The notes under the pieces were generated by a model that was not told the origin of the DNA, ran no database searches, and saw only the letters and a list, made by a program, of their open reading frames with translations. A stretch of DNA of 64,000 bases from NCBI GenBank assembly GCA_038049695.1, contig CP142453.1:2621501-2685500 (forward strand), in the 5' to 3' direction. A program made the position numbers and the translations under genes. Every line of letters starts with the position of its first letter. Positions within the stretch are counted from its first letter, which is position 1. Source of the DNA: Cinnamomum chago. Its lineage: Eukaryota > Streptophyta > Magnoliopsida > Laurales > Lauraceae. Shown here piece after piece: positions 34,840-45,900 of this stretch.

Positions 34840-37060
34840 TACGATGTTTTATGATTTAAGAGAAGATGTAATGGGGATTCATGTTAGCTCTCAACCCTTT
34901 TATTTGTACGACTGTTGGACCAGCTTGAAACAACATAGCTAAAGCGAAAGTGATGACAAGCTTGGAATTTGGAAGTAAACGAAAAGACCTCAAGGCTCCG
35001 GCCATAAGCCATCCTTTGTAGTTGAATTGAGTTTCAAGCTACATTCCCAGAGACCAGTTGCAAAACCTGATTCAAATATTAAGATGACTATGGAAACGGA
35101 GTTTTTTTTATATATATCAGTAACAGTAAATTTGTTGAGACGAAAGTGATTACAATGAAGACAAGTCATCTTATCATTAAGACTAGCTAGTTAGCCAATT
35201 AAATATATATATATATATATATAAATCAATTAAAAAGAAACTCAGATCACATAAATCATCTTCAAACATTTACCAACAATTATATTATATTAAGCTAAAG
35301 GGTTTTTGAGAAGATTTTGACGATGACTTATGATTTTTATTGGGAGACAGAACTCCTCACTTCTAATATGTAACCACTCTCCACTTCCAATAAATCTGTA
35401 AGTGCAGAAAATATTAACTCACAAGATTAGGGGGAGCCTTTGAGGACTTAATCAAATGACTGGAGAGTTATCTGCCTCAGGGACCTGAAAGGGAAGAAAG
35501 AACGGTCAAAGGACCCTAGCTGTGGGCAGCGCAGGGCTCTCCGATGCCTAAGTTAGTGCATGAACAAAAGTCGGAGAAGAAGAGAGGCAGAGTAACGACT
35601 AGGAAATTGCATGCATGTATGCGTACCTTATTTTTTTGTGGCAAGTCACCTTATATGAGAAAAATCCCAGATGCTTTTTAGTGGGCCTAATGATTTGACT
35701 GTTAGGGTCTCAATAGCCCATAGAGTAATTAATGAGGATCCATCATAGCCCATATTGCATTAAATGAGGGTCCGATCAGCCCCTACTGCATTAAATGCTA
35801 GTCACATTGGGCATGATCTCGCCTTGATCTGTTGGCGGCTGAGGTCCCATCGGATCCTTTCTTGGGCCCTGTCCTGATATGGCTGTAGCCACTGGATGTG
35901 GCTTTGTCAGGGATTTGATGAGGATGGACGGCTGAGATGGTGTATTTGTTCCATCAGCGCGTGCCTCCATCCTGCCATGTGTCCTTATGTGAGACGCTGC
36001 TGTCAGTGCCTGTCTCGGATAGCAGCTCGTCATCTTGGCTGTAGCTGAGATCCACCACTTGTTTGGCGGTGCATGTGGCGGAGACCGTGGCGATCTGTGC
36101 TGGTCTCGGCAAGTGCATTGATGTTCGAGCCGAGATGCGCGTAGCCGAAATGGAGCACAAGAGCTAGCGTTATCGCTGGCCTTGGCGTAACTTGCACATT
36201 GAGAATTGCCCCACACAAAATCATTGACATAAGTATTTGATGATTGACTTTGTATAATATGAGTTTTTCATAATAAATAAGTAAATATACTTAATTATTG
36301 GTGAACATTCTCATGCTAAGCACGGATTGCTGTGCTAGTGATTTGGTATAGAGTGAACGTAAAATTTTAAATAAAGTACAAAAGAAGAGAAGATTATGGC
36401 GGTACCTCTTTTTTTAATCTAAGAGAGAAGAAAGGTGAAAACGAAATGGGAATATGCAAAGAAAGAGTACGGATGGAAAAGAAGCTGTTAAGAGAGAGAA
36501 ATGGAAGGAAGACTTAGAGTAATTTATGTTAGAAGTGAAAGGAGAACATGAGTAAGTTATGGAGTAGTTATAACTAACTATCAAAATTTTGAGATCATGC
36601 TTAAAATTAATTAGATTGAAAACCCACGGCTTTAGTATAGTATAATAGGGTAAACAAAGAGATAACATAATGTTTTACTACTAACACAATATGCATTCAT
36701 GCATCCAAACAGTTCACATAAGGGAAAAGTATTCAAGGTGGGGAAAGGTTAAATGATGAACCACAGGTTCACTTCCAACTAAACTGGTGAACGAGCCAAA
36801 CAGGCCCAAGTCACAGTACGAGATGCCAAATGCATGCCACAGCACGCAAATTCCCTGACCTGCTGGTTCAATTGCTTGACGTAAGATGGGCATACAGAAA
36901 AAATTTTGGATAAAGAGAGACTGCCAACACCATCCACCCATTCACAATGCTATTAGTTTAAAAATAAAGTCCACTACGATTTACGATTCAAACCATAACT
37001 ATATAAAACAAAGAACTTGTAGCAATGAAGGTTCCTACCGAAGAACTGATCTTACCTGCG
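34840..37060 (-). pseudogene. Relic G: RLCK intron 5 without exons, split by insertions
   Basis: Two blocks, about 34890-35105 and 36685-37060, match consecutive parts of intron 5 of the RLCK copies in minus orientation. The second block runs up to the exon 5 donor (CTTACCTG near 37052-37059) and then leaves homology just as exon 5 should begin. No exon is left. The gap (35106-36684) is filled by Helitron H4 and other DNA. This is a seventh, nearly erased member of the cluster. Confidence 0.65.
35280..36338 (+). mobile_element. Helitron H4, with nested insertion
   Basis: The 5' end TTATATTATATTAAGC (35280) matches the other Helitron starts here. The 3' end has an imperfect hairpin CATGCTAAGCACGG followed by ATTGCTGTGCTAG and T (36335-36338). 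About 0.8 kb in the middle (35400-36230) is GC-richer and shares CTCTCCGATGCCTAA with the repeat at 59930-60450, so another element is nested within it. No gene recognised. Confidence 0.65.
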
Positions 37061-37190
37061 CGCAGGGGGCATCATCCAATAATCTCCAAACATGTCAACC
37101 TTCTATTTTTTTAATCATGGGGTTGGGTCCAAACGTGTAAACCTTCTATTTTTAAAATATGTTCTGGAACCTTCATTGTTGAATTTGCAG

Positions 37191-37288
37191 AACAGATCAA
37201 AAACTTGAGAAGACTATCTAAGTTTCATATTGAAAAGGACAAATTCTATGATTGGGGTTGCATGAGAAGATGCAGAACGCCGGCATAA
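37191..37288 (+). other. Exon-like repeated segment, copy 1
   Basis: After TTTGCAG a 32-codon open stretch (starting QIKNLRRLS) ends in TAA. A second copy lies at 50463-50560 with 4 replacement and 3 silent differences. Homology extends outside the open frame on both sides, so coding is unproven and the ratio does not suggest strong selection. No family recognised. Confidence 0.3.
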
Positions 37289-37941
37289 AGAAGCTTTAAT
37301 TTGTCTTGTCAGTCGCTCCCTTCTGTTCTCCATCAACGCGCTTTCAGTTGAGAACAAAAAGTGACGTCTTTTGAAACACAACCAAACGCTATTGCATTCA
37401 TGTCAAATTCCACGAAACCACTTTACTTTAACATAATATACTTAGGAGGATATATTCTTAAAATATCATTAACGACGGCAATGGTTAGGATTAAATCGCC
37501 TCTTCTCCAGTGGGATTCGCTTCTATGAATATAACATTGAGAAGTAACAAAGTAAATCATCAAATTAAATATGAGTCATGATATTAGTTTTAACTGAATT
37601 TCATCAAAATGGCAACACAAGCTTAGATTTTTTTATTTTTATTTTTGAATACAACAGTGTGCATGCGTGAAGGAAATGTCTTGTCTATTCGGTTTTGTTT
37701 TGTTTTGTCTGTTATTCTTTTTGCATTCTACAGGAAGTCTAAACAACATGAATACTATAAACATTTATTTACTCTATAATGGAACATAAAGAGAAAGTGT
37801 TGGAAATTTGGAATCTGCTGCCCAGCTATTAGTTGGGGAAATGTATAACATCTCGAAACTCCTTCCAACTGACTACAAGGAGATAATCTGAACTATCGGA
37901 ACCATTTAAGATGAATTTCATCCCTTTATGGATATATATTG

Positions 37942-38476
37942 TCACGACCCGGGTCCGAATTACGGTAACCCCGAGTCGTGAGCCATACTTACTCCCGTAA
38001 ACCCCGAATTAACCGAAGTTAAAACGGAATCCACAAGGGATATCAATCTCAATAAACCTGTCAATTACACAATTTTACGGAAATATTTAAACTTGACAAA
38101 TATCAATTTACGATTTACATGTATACAAAATAAGGTCCTTATACATGTATCACTTCTATCAAATTTTATCAATCGGTGCATATACAACACCATACAATAA
38201 GTAGTAATTATATTCCATAAATGAATGTACAAAATAATGGTTCCAAACGTTTCTGAAAACATTAGAGTTCTTTCTCGCACTCGGATGCCCATTTCAAATG
38301 GCATTTCGTCCATTCCATTCGATTAGTCCTCCTGGAGGAACCGGAGCGGTCTCCTTCGCTGGCGCCGGGGGCGCTGTTGCACCGGTAGGGGTAATCCGCG
38401 GGCTTGTAATGCCATCAATAACACTAATGAACACGACGGTTGAACAATGTATAAACAAATCTTGTAATAGCACATG

Positions 38477-38515
<39 letters not shown>

Positions 38516-38965
38516 CGAATCATTAAATCAATTTGGTAACAATTACCATTCTAGACAATCTAGATAATTCCTACAATGACAATAGGTAAACATAAGAGTT
38601 AATCAATAGACATTCACTATCATAGCTTTCATTCATTTCATTTCGTTTCGTTTCATTTCATTTCACTTCATTTCGTTTCATTTACCATCTTCCCTTAAAG
38701 GAAGGATTCATCTTCCAAATGGAATGCATCAATCAATACCCATAGATATGATCGGAATATGTGGGACTTACTAGTGTCCGGGCCAGGGACAACTAATATC
38801 ACCACGAAGCTCCGGAACGCCCTCAAATCCATCTGCTGCAGTAGGATTAATCATTTACTCATTGTTACCTTTAGTAACTATTCATTATTCAGTACCATAT
38901 TTAGTATTCATTTATCAATTCAGTGTGAGTTCAATGTCAATTCAACTTGGCTCAATAACGAGCTT
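37942..38965. mobile_element. LTR-like fragment bordering copy P
   Basis: Begins TGTCACGACCCGG, similar to the start of the 2.95-kb element at 31141, and runs to the point (about 38965-38975) where RLCK intron 2 homology starts. No right end or target duplication found, so it is truncated or its insertion coincides with the 5' breakpoint of copy P. It contains an (AT)n run at 38475-38512 and TTTCATTTCGTTT repeats near 38630-38685. Confidence 0.5.
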
Positions 38966-39032
38966 AGGAAACCATTTTTGTTATTTCGTGATTTTAATTC
39001 TGCTGGTATGTGTATTTATTTTACATTTGCAG

Positions 39033-41193
39033 TCAGAGGTGAATTACTTGGGAAGGCTTTCTCATCCAAACATTGTGAAACTTTTGGGATACTGTTGTCA
39101 AAACGAAGAACTACTTTTAGTATATGAAGTCATGTCAAGAGGGAGTTTGGAAACGCACCTTTTCAGAAGTAAGTTGTGAACAATCTTGTTGTTATAATTA
39201 TCTGTAATTAATTGTAGTTAGCAAGTCTGAGCTGATAATTTTTGTAGCTTTTTTTTTTCCCTTCCAATAGAATTGCAACCATTGTTCATGTTTCTAGATT
39301 GATGCATTTTCTGTACGGGGTCCAGCCTTTCAACCACTTTCATGGAGCATGCGGCTCAATATAGCAATTGGTGTAGCTCGGGCCCTTGAATTCTTACACT
39401 CAGTTAATACCATATATCGTGATTTTAAAGCATCTAATATATTGCTTGATTCGGTAAACTCTTCCGTTCTGATTTCTTCTGCTACAGAGAAAGGGAGAAA
39501 GAAAACTTTGCATGGTTGATTTCTTAATTCTTTCTTTTTTATTCTGCAGAACTATAATGTGAAAATTTGTGATTTTGGATTAGCAAGGGATGGCCCACAA
39601 AATGGTGCTTCATATGTCTCCACAGGTCCTAAGGGCACATATGGTTATGCAGCTCCTGAATATGTGGCTACAGGTAAGATTCATTGCTACAACTTTTTTA
39701 TGATTTCTGTGTTATTTTTTAGTAGGTTGCATAGTGGACCTTCTTTATTTTAGCTAATCTCAAATTGCTCTCTAGCTTTATGAATGGGTGGATGGTGTTG
39801 GATGTCGCCCCATATCTATGATTAGGTCGGATCCCAACCTGGTTCCAAGGGTGAGGCCAATTAAAAATATTCCTTCTAATTACAATTGTGGCCCTAATTC
39901 CAGATGGATAGAAATCAGCAATGAGGTTATAAATGATGATCAATATACCATAAACAAATCATGGAAACATCAACTCATACAATCTATGGTTGCGTTTGGT
40001 CACAGCAACTACTGATAGCGATTGAGGTTATGTAGAAGCTGTTGCTGCTGCTGAAGCTGGGGGGGCCGAGATTATGGAAAATCAGCGATTTGAGGCTCTA
40101 AAAGTTAAAGTTGTCGCTGTCGCTGTAGCTTGTTGTTGTCTTGTATTTGCGTTTGGCTAATCGCTGTACCAATCCTTAGGAAGTTGCTATGACCAAACGC
40201 ACCCTATCTATCTATATATATATAGATGGTAAGGTAAACACAACATATAATAGTGGAACACAACATATAATAGTGGAGCAGTAGCAGTATCATTAAGTTC
40301 AAATAAAGTTACAAAATATCTTAAAGTTAGGTTTATGGCCAACGGTATACCTAGGGCCCAAAATACACATCCACAAAGTGAACCTGTAGTTCATCATATT
40401 AACTTTTTCCCCTGAAAGATTTTTCCTCGTATGAGCCATGGGTTGCATTCTTTGATATTTCTTTTTCAAAGTCATCTTAATATTTGAATTAGGTTTTGCA
40501 ACTGGTATCTGGGAATGTAACGTGAAACTCACTTCTTCAAGTACAAAGAATGTCTGCTTATAAAGCCTTGTAGAGGTCTTTTTGTTTACTTCCAATTATG
40601 AATGTTGTCATCACTTGCTTTAGCTGGGTTTCAAACTGGTCCAAGAATTGTACAAATAAAAAGGTAGAGAGCTAATAATCATCCTTACTTCTTTCTTTTT
40701 TGTCATAAAAATATGCTTGAAAAATAGCAGTAGCTACAAACCCCCAACAGGGTTAAAAATAATATAATTTCTTTCTTTCTTGAAAAAAAAAATCTCAAAT
40801 GGTTGAAAATTCCTGGATCTCTAACTATGGAAAATGTGCCTCTATCAACATAAACCATAAACCATAAACCAGGCCATCTGACTGCAAAGAGCGACGTACA
40901 GTTTTGGAGTTGTGTGGCTCGAGATGCTTTCAGGCCTACGGGTCCTTGACCCAAATCGTCCAACTGAGAACTACAATTTGGTAAAGTGGGCAAAACCATA
41001 TCTATCCAATCGGAGGAAGCTACTATCACATGTGATGGACGAGCAGATTGAAGGGCAGTATCCATCCAAAGGTGCAGCTCTGGCTGCTAAGCTCACTCTC
41101 AAGTGTCTCGAGACTGAAAAAAGAAGCAGACCATCCATGTCAGAAGTGGTGAGAACATTGGAGAAGATTCAGGCCATAAAGCATAAGCCTTAG
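39033..41193 (+). pseudogene. RLCK-VII kinase copy P, inverted and 5'-truncated
   Basis: Plus-strand exons: 39033-39168, 39326-39453, 39550-39673 and 40873-41193. Exons 1 and 2 (start, Gly-loop and ATP lysine) are absent; homology begins in intron 2 near 38970. The catalytic loop IYRDFKASN and DFG/APEY are intact. At exon 4 the usual acceptor GTAG has become GTAC (39313-39316); the next AG (39324-39325) would trim 9 nt in frame. Exon 6 has a 2-nt deletion in the SDVYSFG segment (about 40897-40902) that shifts the frame, after which C-lobe sequence runs to a stop after QAIKHKP. It is tail-to-tail with D. Without an N-lobe it cannot be a kinase. Confidence 0.88.
39988..40203. mobile_element. 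216-bp MITE in intron 5 of P
   Basis: Ends GGTTGCGTTTGGTCACAGCA and (right end read on the other strand) GGTGCGTTTGGTCATAGCA, flanked by CTAT (39984-39987 and 40204-40207). Contains CTGTCGCTGT-like repeats. Non-coding. Confidence 0.75.
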
Positions 41194-42906
41194 GAACCAA
41201 ACTTATGAAGGTGGTAAGAGTCTTGGAGGGGAGATTGTTTCTCTAGGTACGGATGTACTATCATACTCACTAGAAGATGCTTCCCATCAAGTATCTTATG
41301 GACCATCTAAAGGGAAAGAAATGACAGAATTCTCGAATATGCCTCTTCTTCTACAGAAGAGTTAAATTTTACCATTACCATTGGGGTTGCAGAGCGGGCT
41401 TTGGTGAGAAGAGTTTTCTAATCTCAGTTCTTCACAATGAGGTCCTTTTTTATATTCTCCACGCATGTTGGTGTTTGTATTTTAATGAGGCGGAGGCGCT
41501 AGCTATTTTGAAAACGATTCTTCTAATGCTATTTCAATACTTATTTGGACTATTGATTATTTGGTAGGGCTTGATGAAGAGACTAGATCGACTCAAGATG
41601 ACCCTATGAATAAAAAAAAAGGGCAGAAAAATGAGCATTTTGATGAATTCCCCATATTTATATATATTAAGTGTCGGGCCCCACCAAGGAGCCCCACCAA
41701 TAAAGGAAAGCTAGGGGATAGGACATTCTCGATGGACCCTACCGGCCTATAAAATATTAGGATCATTAAATTATCACAACTCGTTGCTATGTGGCCCTGA
41801 ATTTTAACAGTTTTAAAATCTTTTTTTCTCTCAATTCGATCCAGCGGTCAATTTTATTCAGATTGGTGGAAATTTTGAAAGAATGTGGTGGTTCCTATCT
41901 TGCCAAGCTGGGTGAGGCCCACCCAAGGTCCCACCCAAGATCCCACCGAAGATGATGGTATCAAGGGGATGGAAAGATCCTAATGAATGGGGCCCAAATA
42001 TTAGATTCCAAGTTAATCTCATGCCTGAACTCTCTTGATTCGTGACCCATGAGTCCAATGGTCCAGTCCTTTCGGATATTGTAAACTCGCACTTTCTTTA
42101 AAAAAAAAAAAAGTTCAAAAAGTCCATCTCTCACTCCACTAAAATACAAAAATTGTCTCTTCTTTTTATCCAAAAATGTCATAAAATTTATTTCATATCA
42201 CGAAATGATAAAAAGTCAAAAATGTGGATTTTGAAATCTTGTACTATTTAATAATTCTTTGTACTTCTGGTGAGTCGCAGTCTAGTGGCAAAGCACATTT
42301 TGCCTCTTGAACAATTGGCCAGACAGCTCACTTTAGCACTTGGTGTGGGCAATCTTGCAATAACAGAGGGTCCAGGCCTTCTTTGGAAAGAAGAAGTGAT
42401 TGTAAATAGCAAAAACATTGAACGTGTTTCATCTTATAGATGATATGAAGATTGTCTAGAGGTTATTTGCACTTGTATTTCAAAAGAAGATCGTGTTCGC
42501 TGTTTCGAATTTAAAATAAAATACAAATTGCAAAATAGTATTTAAAATCAATTTCAAGCTTCCATAAGACATTACAAACAATCATTTTACTCCATGCTAA
42601 ATTTGTTCACTGATACAAATCATCAGATCCACAATTTATAATTAAAAAGAAAAAATAACCATAAGAACGATAGTGCACAAGTTGTCCAATAAGTCCAATA
42701 AGCACAAACAATTGGACAGGCACGTATATAGCAATGCCATTAGAACTGTTCATGTTGGAATAGATTACCTCAATTTTGAAGATTGCTTTCACCAGAGACA
42801 TCCTTCCATAATTTTTTTTCCAGTTCCAACATTACCAGCCTTTGGATGAAGTGGGGAACAGATTCGTGCATGGTGATCAGAGTGATTGTGGTCGGTGGGA
42901 CGCAGA
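41194..42906. other. Spacer between tail-to-tail copies P and D
   Basis: No gene is seen. 41628-42085 is a copy of the dispersed segment also found at 10025-10500 and about 50750-51100. 42270-42480 matches 51815-52020, both 3' flanks (D and E), showing that the 3' flanks were duplicated along with the genes. Confidence 0.6.
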
Positions 42907-42909
42907 GTC

Positions 42910-45900
42910 TCAGTCTTTGGTTCTAGGGGCATATGCTTTATGCTTTATGGCCTGAATCTGCTCCAATGCTTCCACCACTTCTGTCATGGATGGACGCTTT
43001 CTTGGGACAGGGCTGAGACACTGGAGGATGAGCCAAGCAGCCTGAACTGCACCTTCAGATGGGTAATGGCCTTCAAGCCTCCGGTCCATCACCCGCGACA
43101 ATACCTCACTCTCAGCAGATAGATATGGTTTTGTCCACTCTACCAAATCGTGTTGCCCACTTGGACGGTTGGGGTCAAGTGCTTTATGGCCTGAAAGCAT
43201 CACGAGCAACACAACCCCAAAAGAATATACGTCGCTCTTCTCGTGCAGATGGCCTGGTTGATGTTGATGGAGGCACACTTGTCATTGTTCAGATGAAAGA
43301 AATTTCAACCATTTGAGATATTTTTTAAGAAAGAAAGAAAGAAATTATATTATGGTTTCCCTGTTGCAGGCAATCTATGACCCTCTCATATATAGCTATT
43401 ACCATTTTCAAGCAGAGTTTTATGACCAAAATGAATGAAGTAATGATCGTTATTAGCTCTTTTAACTTTTTATTTGAATAACTGTTAAACCAGTTTGAAT
43501 CCTAGCTGAAGCAAGTGATAAGAAGGGTTGGACCTTGGAAGTCACCAAAAAAGTTCTTGTTCTAACGCATCATGTCAATAGTTGAGATGTTGCTTATCTC
43601 ATCATCACATTTTCATTCTAGTGAAAATTTCCTCATTAGGAGTTCATAACAGTGAGTTTTAACAATGTGTCCTCCAAAAATAGTCAACAATGTATGTGAC
43701 TGAAACTATATCAGCAAGACCTTCCAATTCAGCTCACCTGTTCACAAATACCTCTACAAGGCTCTATGGCCATCCATTGTGATTGAAGTGGGTTTCTCTT
43801 TCTAGCTACATTTCTAGACAAAGACCACTTACAAAACCTAATTCAAATACTAAGATGACTTTGAGCAGGAAATATCATGGTGTTACACTACTTCTGCAAT
43901 ATATGAATGCGCAACAGTTCATACAGGGAATGCAAAATTTTCTAGGGTATAATGAATGACCAGTTCAGAGAAAACTGAACTGGTGAACAAGCCAAACAAG
44001 CCCTAATCACCAAATGAAAATACCAAATGCCACAGCCAAAAATTTCGAGAAACCAAGGCCTCATTTGGCATTGTTCCTATGCTGTTCCGATTCTGTGCCG
44101 AGACTGGGTTGTGCCAATTCTGCTGAGAATATGTTGTGCAAAACTTGTTTGGTAACATTATAATAATTTTGTTCCTTAACTTAAATCTATTATTGTTATA
44201 CATGGGACATGCCTTTTAAAAACTACAATGTGCTACCCACCTTTAGAAATTAGAACATGGGCCCCACTTTCATCGGATTTACAATGTGGGCCCAGTTTTT
44301 GTGACTATAAACATGTGACCCACCTTTTTGTGATTTTGAACATGTTCTTGAGTATGAAATGATCAACTTAGGAGTTGCATTGACTGTACAGCATTATAAT
44401 ATTTCCTATCAAAATCCATATTGTATTCAAAATATGGTTTCATAACTAAATATTAAATCATGAAAGACCAAATCACGAAAGTCCAGTACACAAGCTGAAA
44501 CGAATTGCATTGTTACATGCCGAAAGGAATGAGTAACACCTCAATTCAATTTTTGAAATTGTACGAAGAATTGCATTGTTACATGCTGAAATGAAAGCCA
44601 GGGAAAGTGAAATCTATTACATATATTTTTGAAGCCAAAAAAGCAATACTTTCAAGGGAAAAAAACAAATTTTAATAAAATTCTATGAACTTGCATATCA
44701 AAAATTTAATTGACATTGTAAATGTTTGCTATAGAGAATTCCTAAATCAAGTTGGGAAATTGAAAATATGAAGTCTGAAAAATTACCATACAATCAGAGG
44801 GCATTTCTTACTTACTGTTATTACTGTAAGAGGGCATTTTAATAACATTTGAAGAGGTAGGATGATGGCTGAATATGGGGAAAGAGAGAGAGACTTTGCA
44901 GAGAGGGTGTAGAGTTGCGTGGCTTACGGGATAAAGTCATAAATGTAGCCAGTGAGTTGGTTTTTTTATTTATTATTTATTTATTATTTTATTTTTTTAA
45001 TACAAAGTAAGATCATTTTGAGATTTCTATACTAGGAATTGTTTGAAACGACAATAAATATCAACCAAACGCATTTTCTAATTCTCTTTCCGAGAAAACT
45101 TCAGAACATCCAAACAGCGGGTTGCCAAATTGGCCCCAAATTCCCAGTCCTGCTGATTCAGTTGTTTGATGTACAAAGCAAAACCTGCTGGTTGGTATTA
45201 AAAACATTGCTTCTCACTCACTAGTGAACTAGGCATACAGAATAATTTTGGATGAAGAGAAACCACAAACAACACCCACCAATGCATAAAACTAGAAAAA
45301 AGATTAAGATTAGTTTAAAATAAAAAAAAAGTCCACTACAGCGTGAACAATTAAAAATCAACACAGAAATCACAAGAACTTGTAGCCTTGAAGGTTTGTA
45401 CCAAAGAACTGATCGTACCTGTAGCCACATATTCAGGAGCTACATAACCATAGCTGCCCATGATATCTGTGGAGACATGCGAATTTTCACCCTTCGGACC
45501 ATTCCTCGCTAACCCAAAATCAGAAATTTTTGCATTATAGTTCTGCAGAAGATTAAAAAAGAGAAAAAAAAAATCAAACTAAGATATTCAACCATAGAAC
45601 AAATTCCCAACCCCCACCCCCATTAAAAATAAATAAATAAATAAACACATTTGTCTCTATAGCAGAAGAAATCAGGATGGAAGAGTTTACCGAATCAATC
45701 AATACATTATATGGTGTAAGATTACGATGTATGATTTTCCTTTCAGAACAATGTAAGAATGCAAGGCCCTGAGCTACACCTAATGCTATCTTGATCCGAA
45801 TGCTCCATGGAAGTGCTTGAAAGGCTGAACCTCCTACATAAGGTGCATCATTTTAGAAACGTGAAAAATGGATGCGATTCTATGAAAAAAGCCAAAAAAG

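Noticed and set aside
35791-36216. 141-codon minus-strand open frame
   Set aside because: Lies in GC-richer repeat DNA nested in a Helitron; three overlapping frames are open and none shows a domain.
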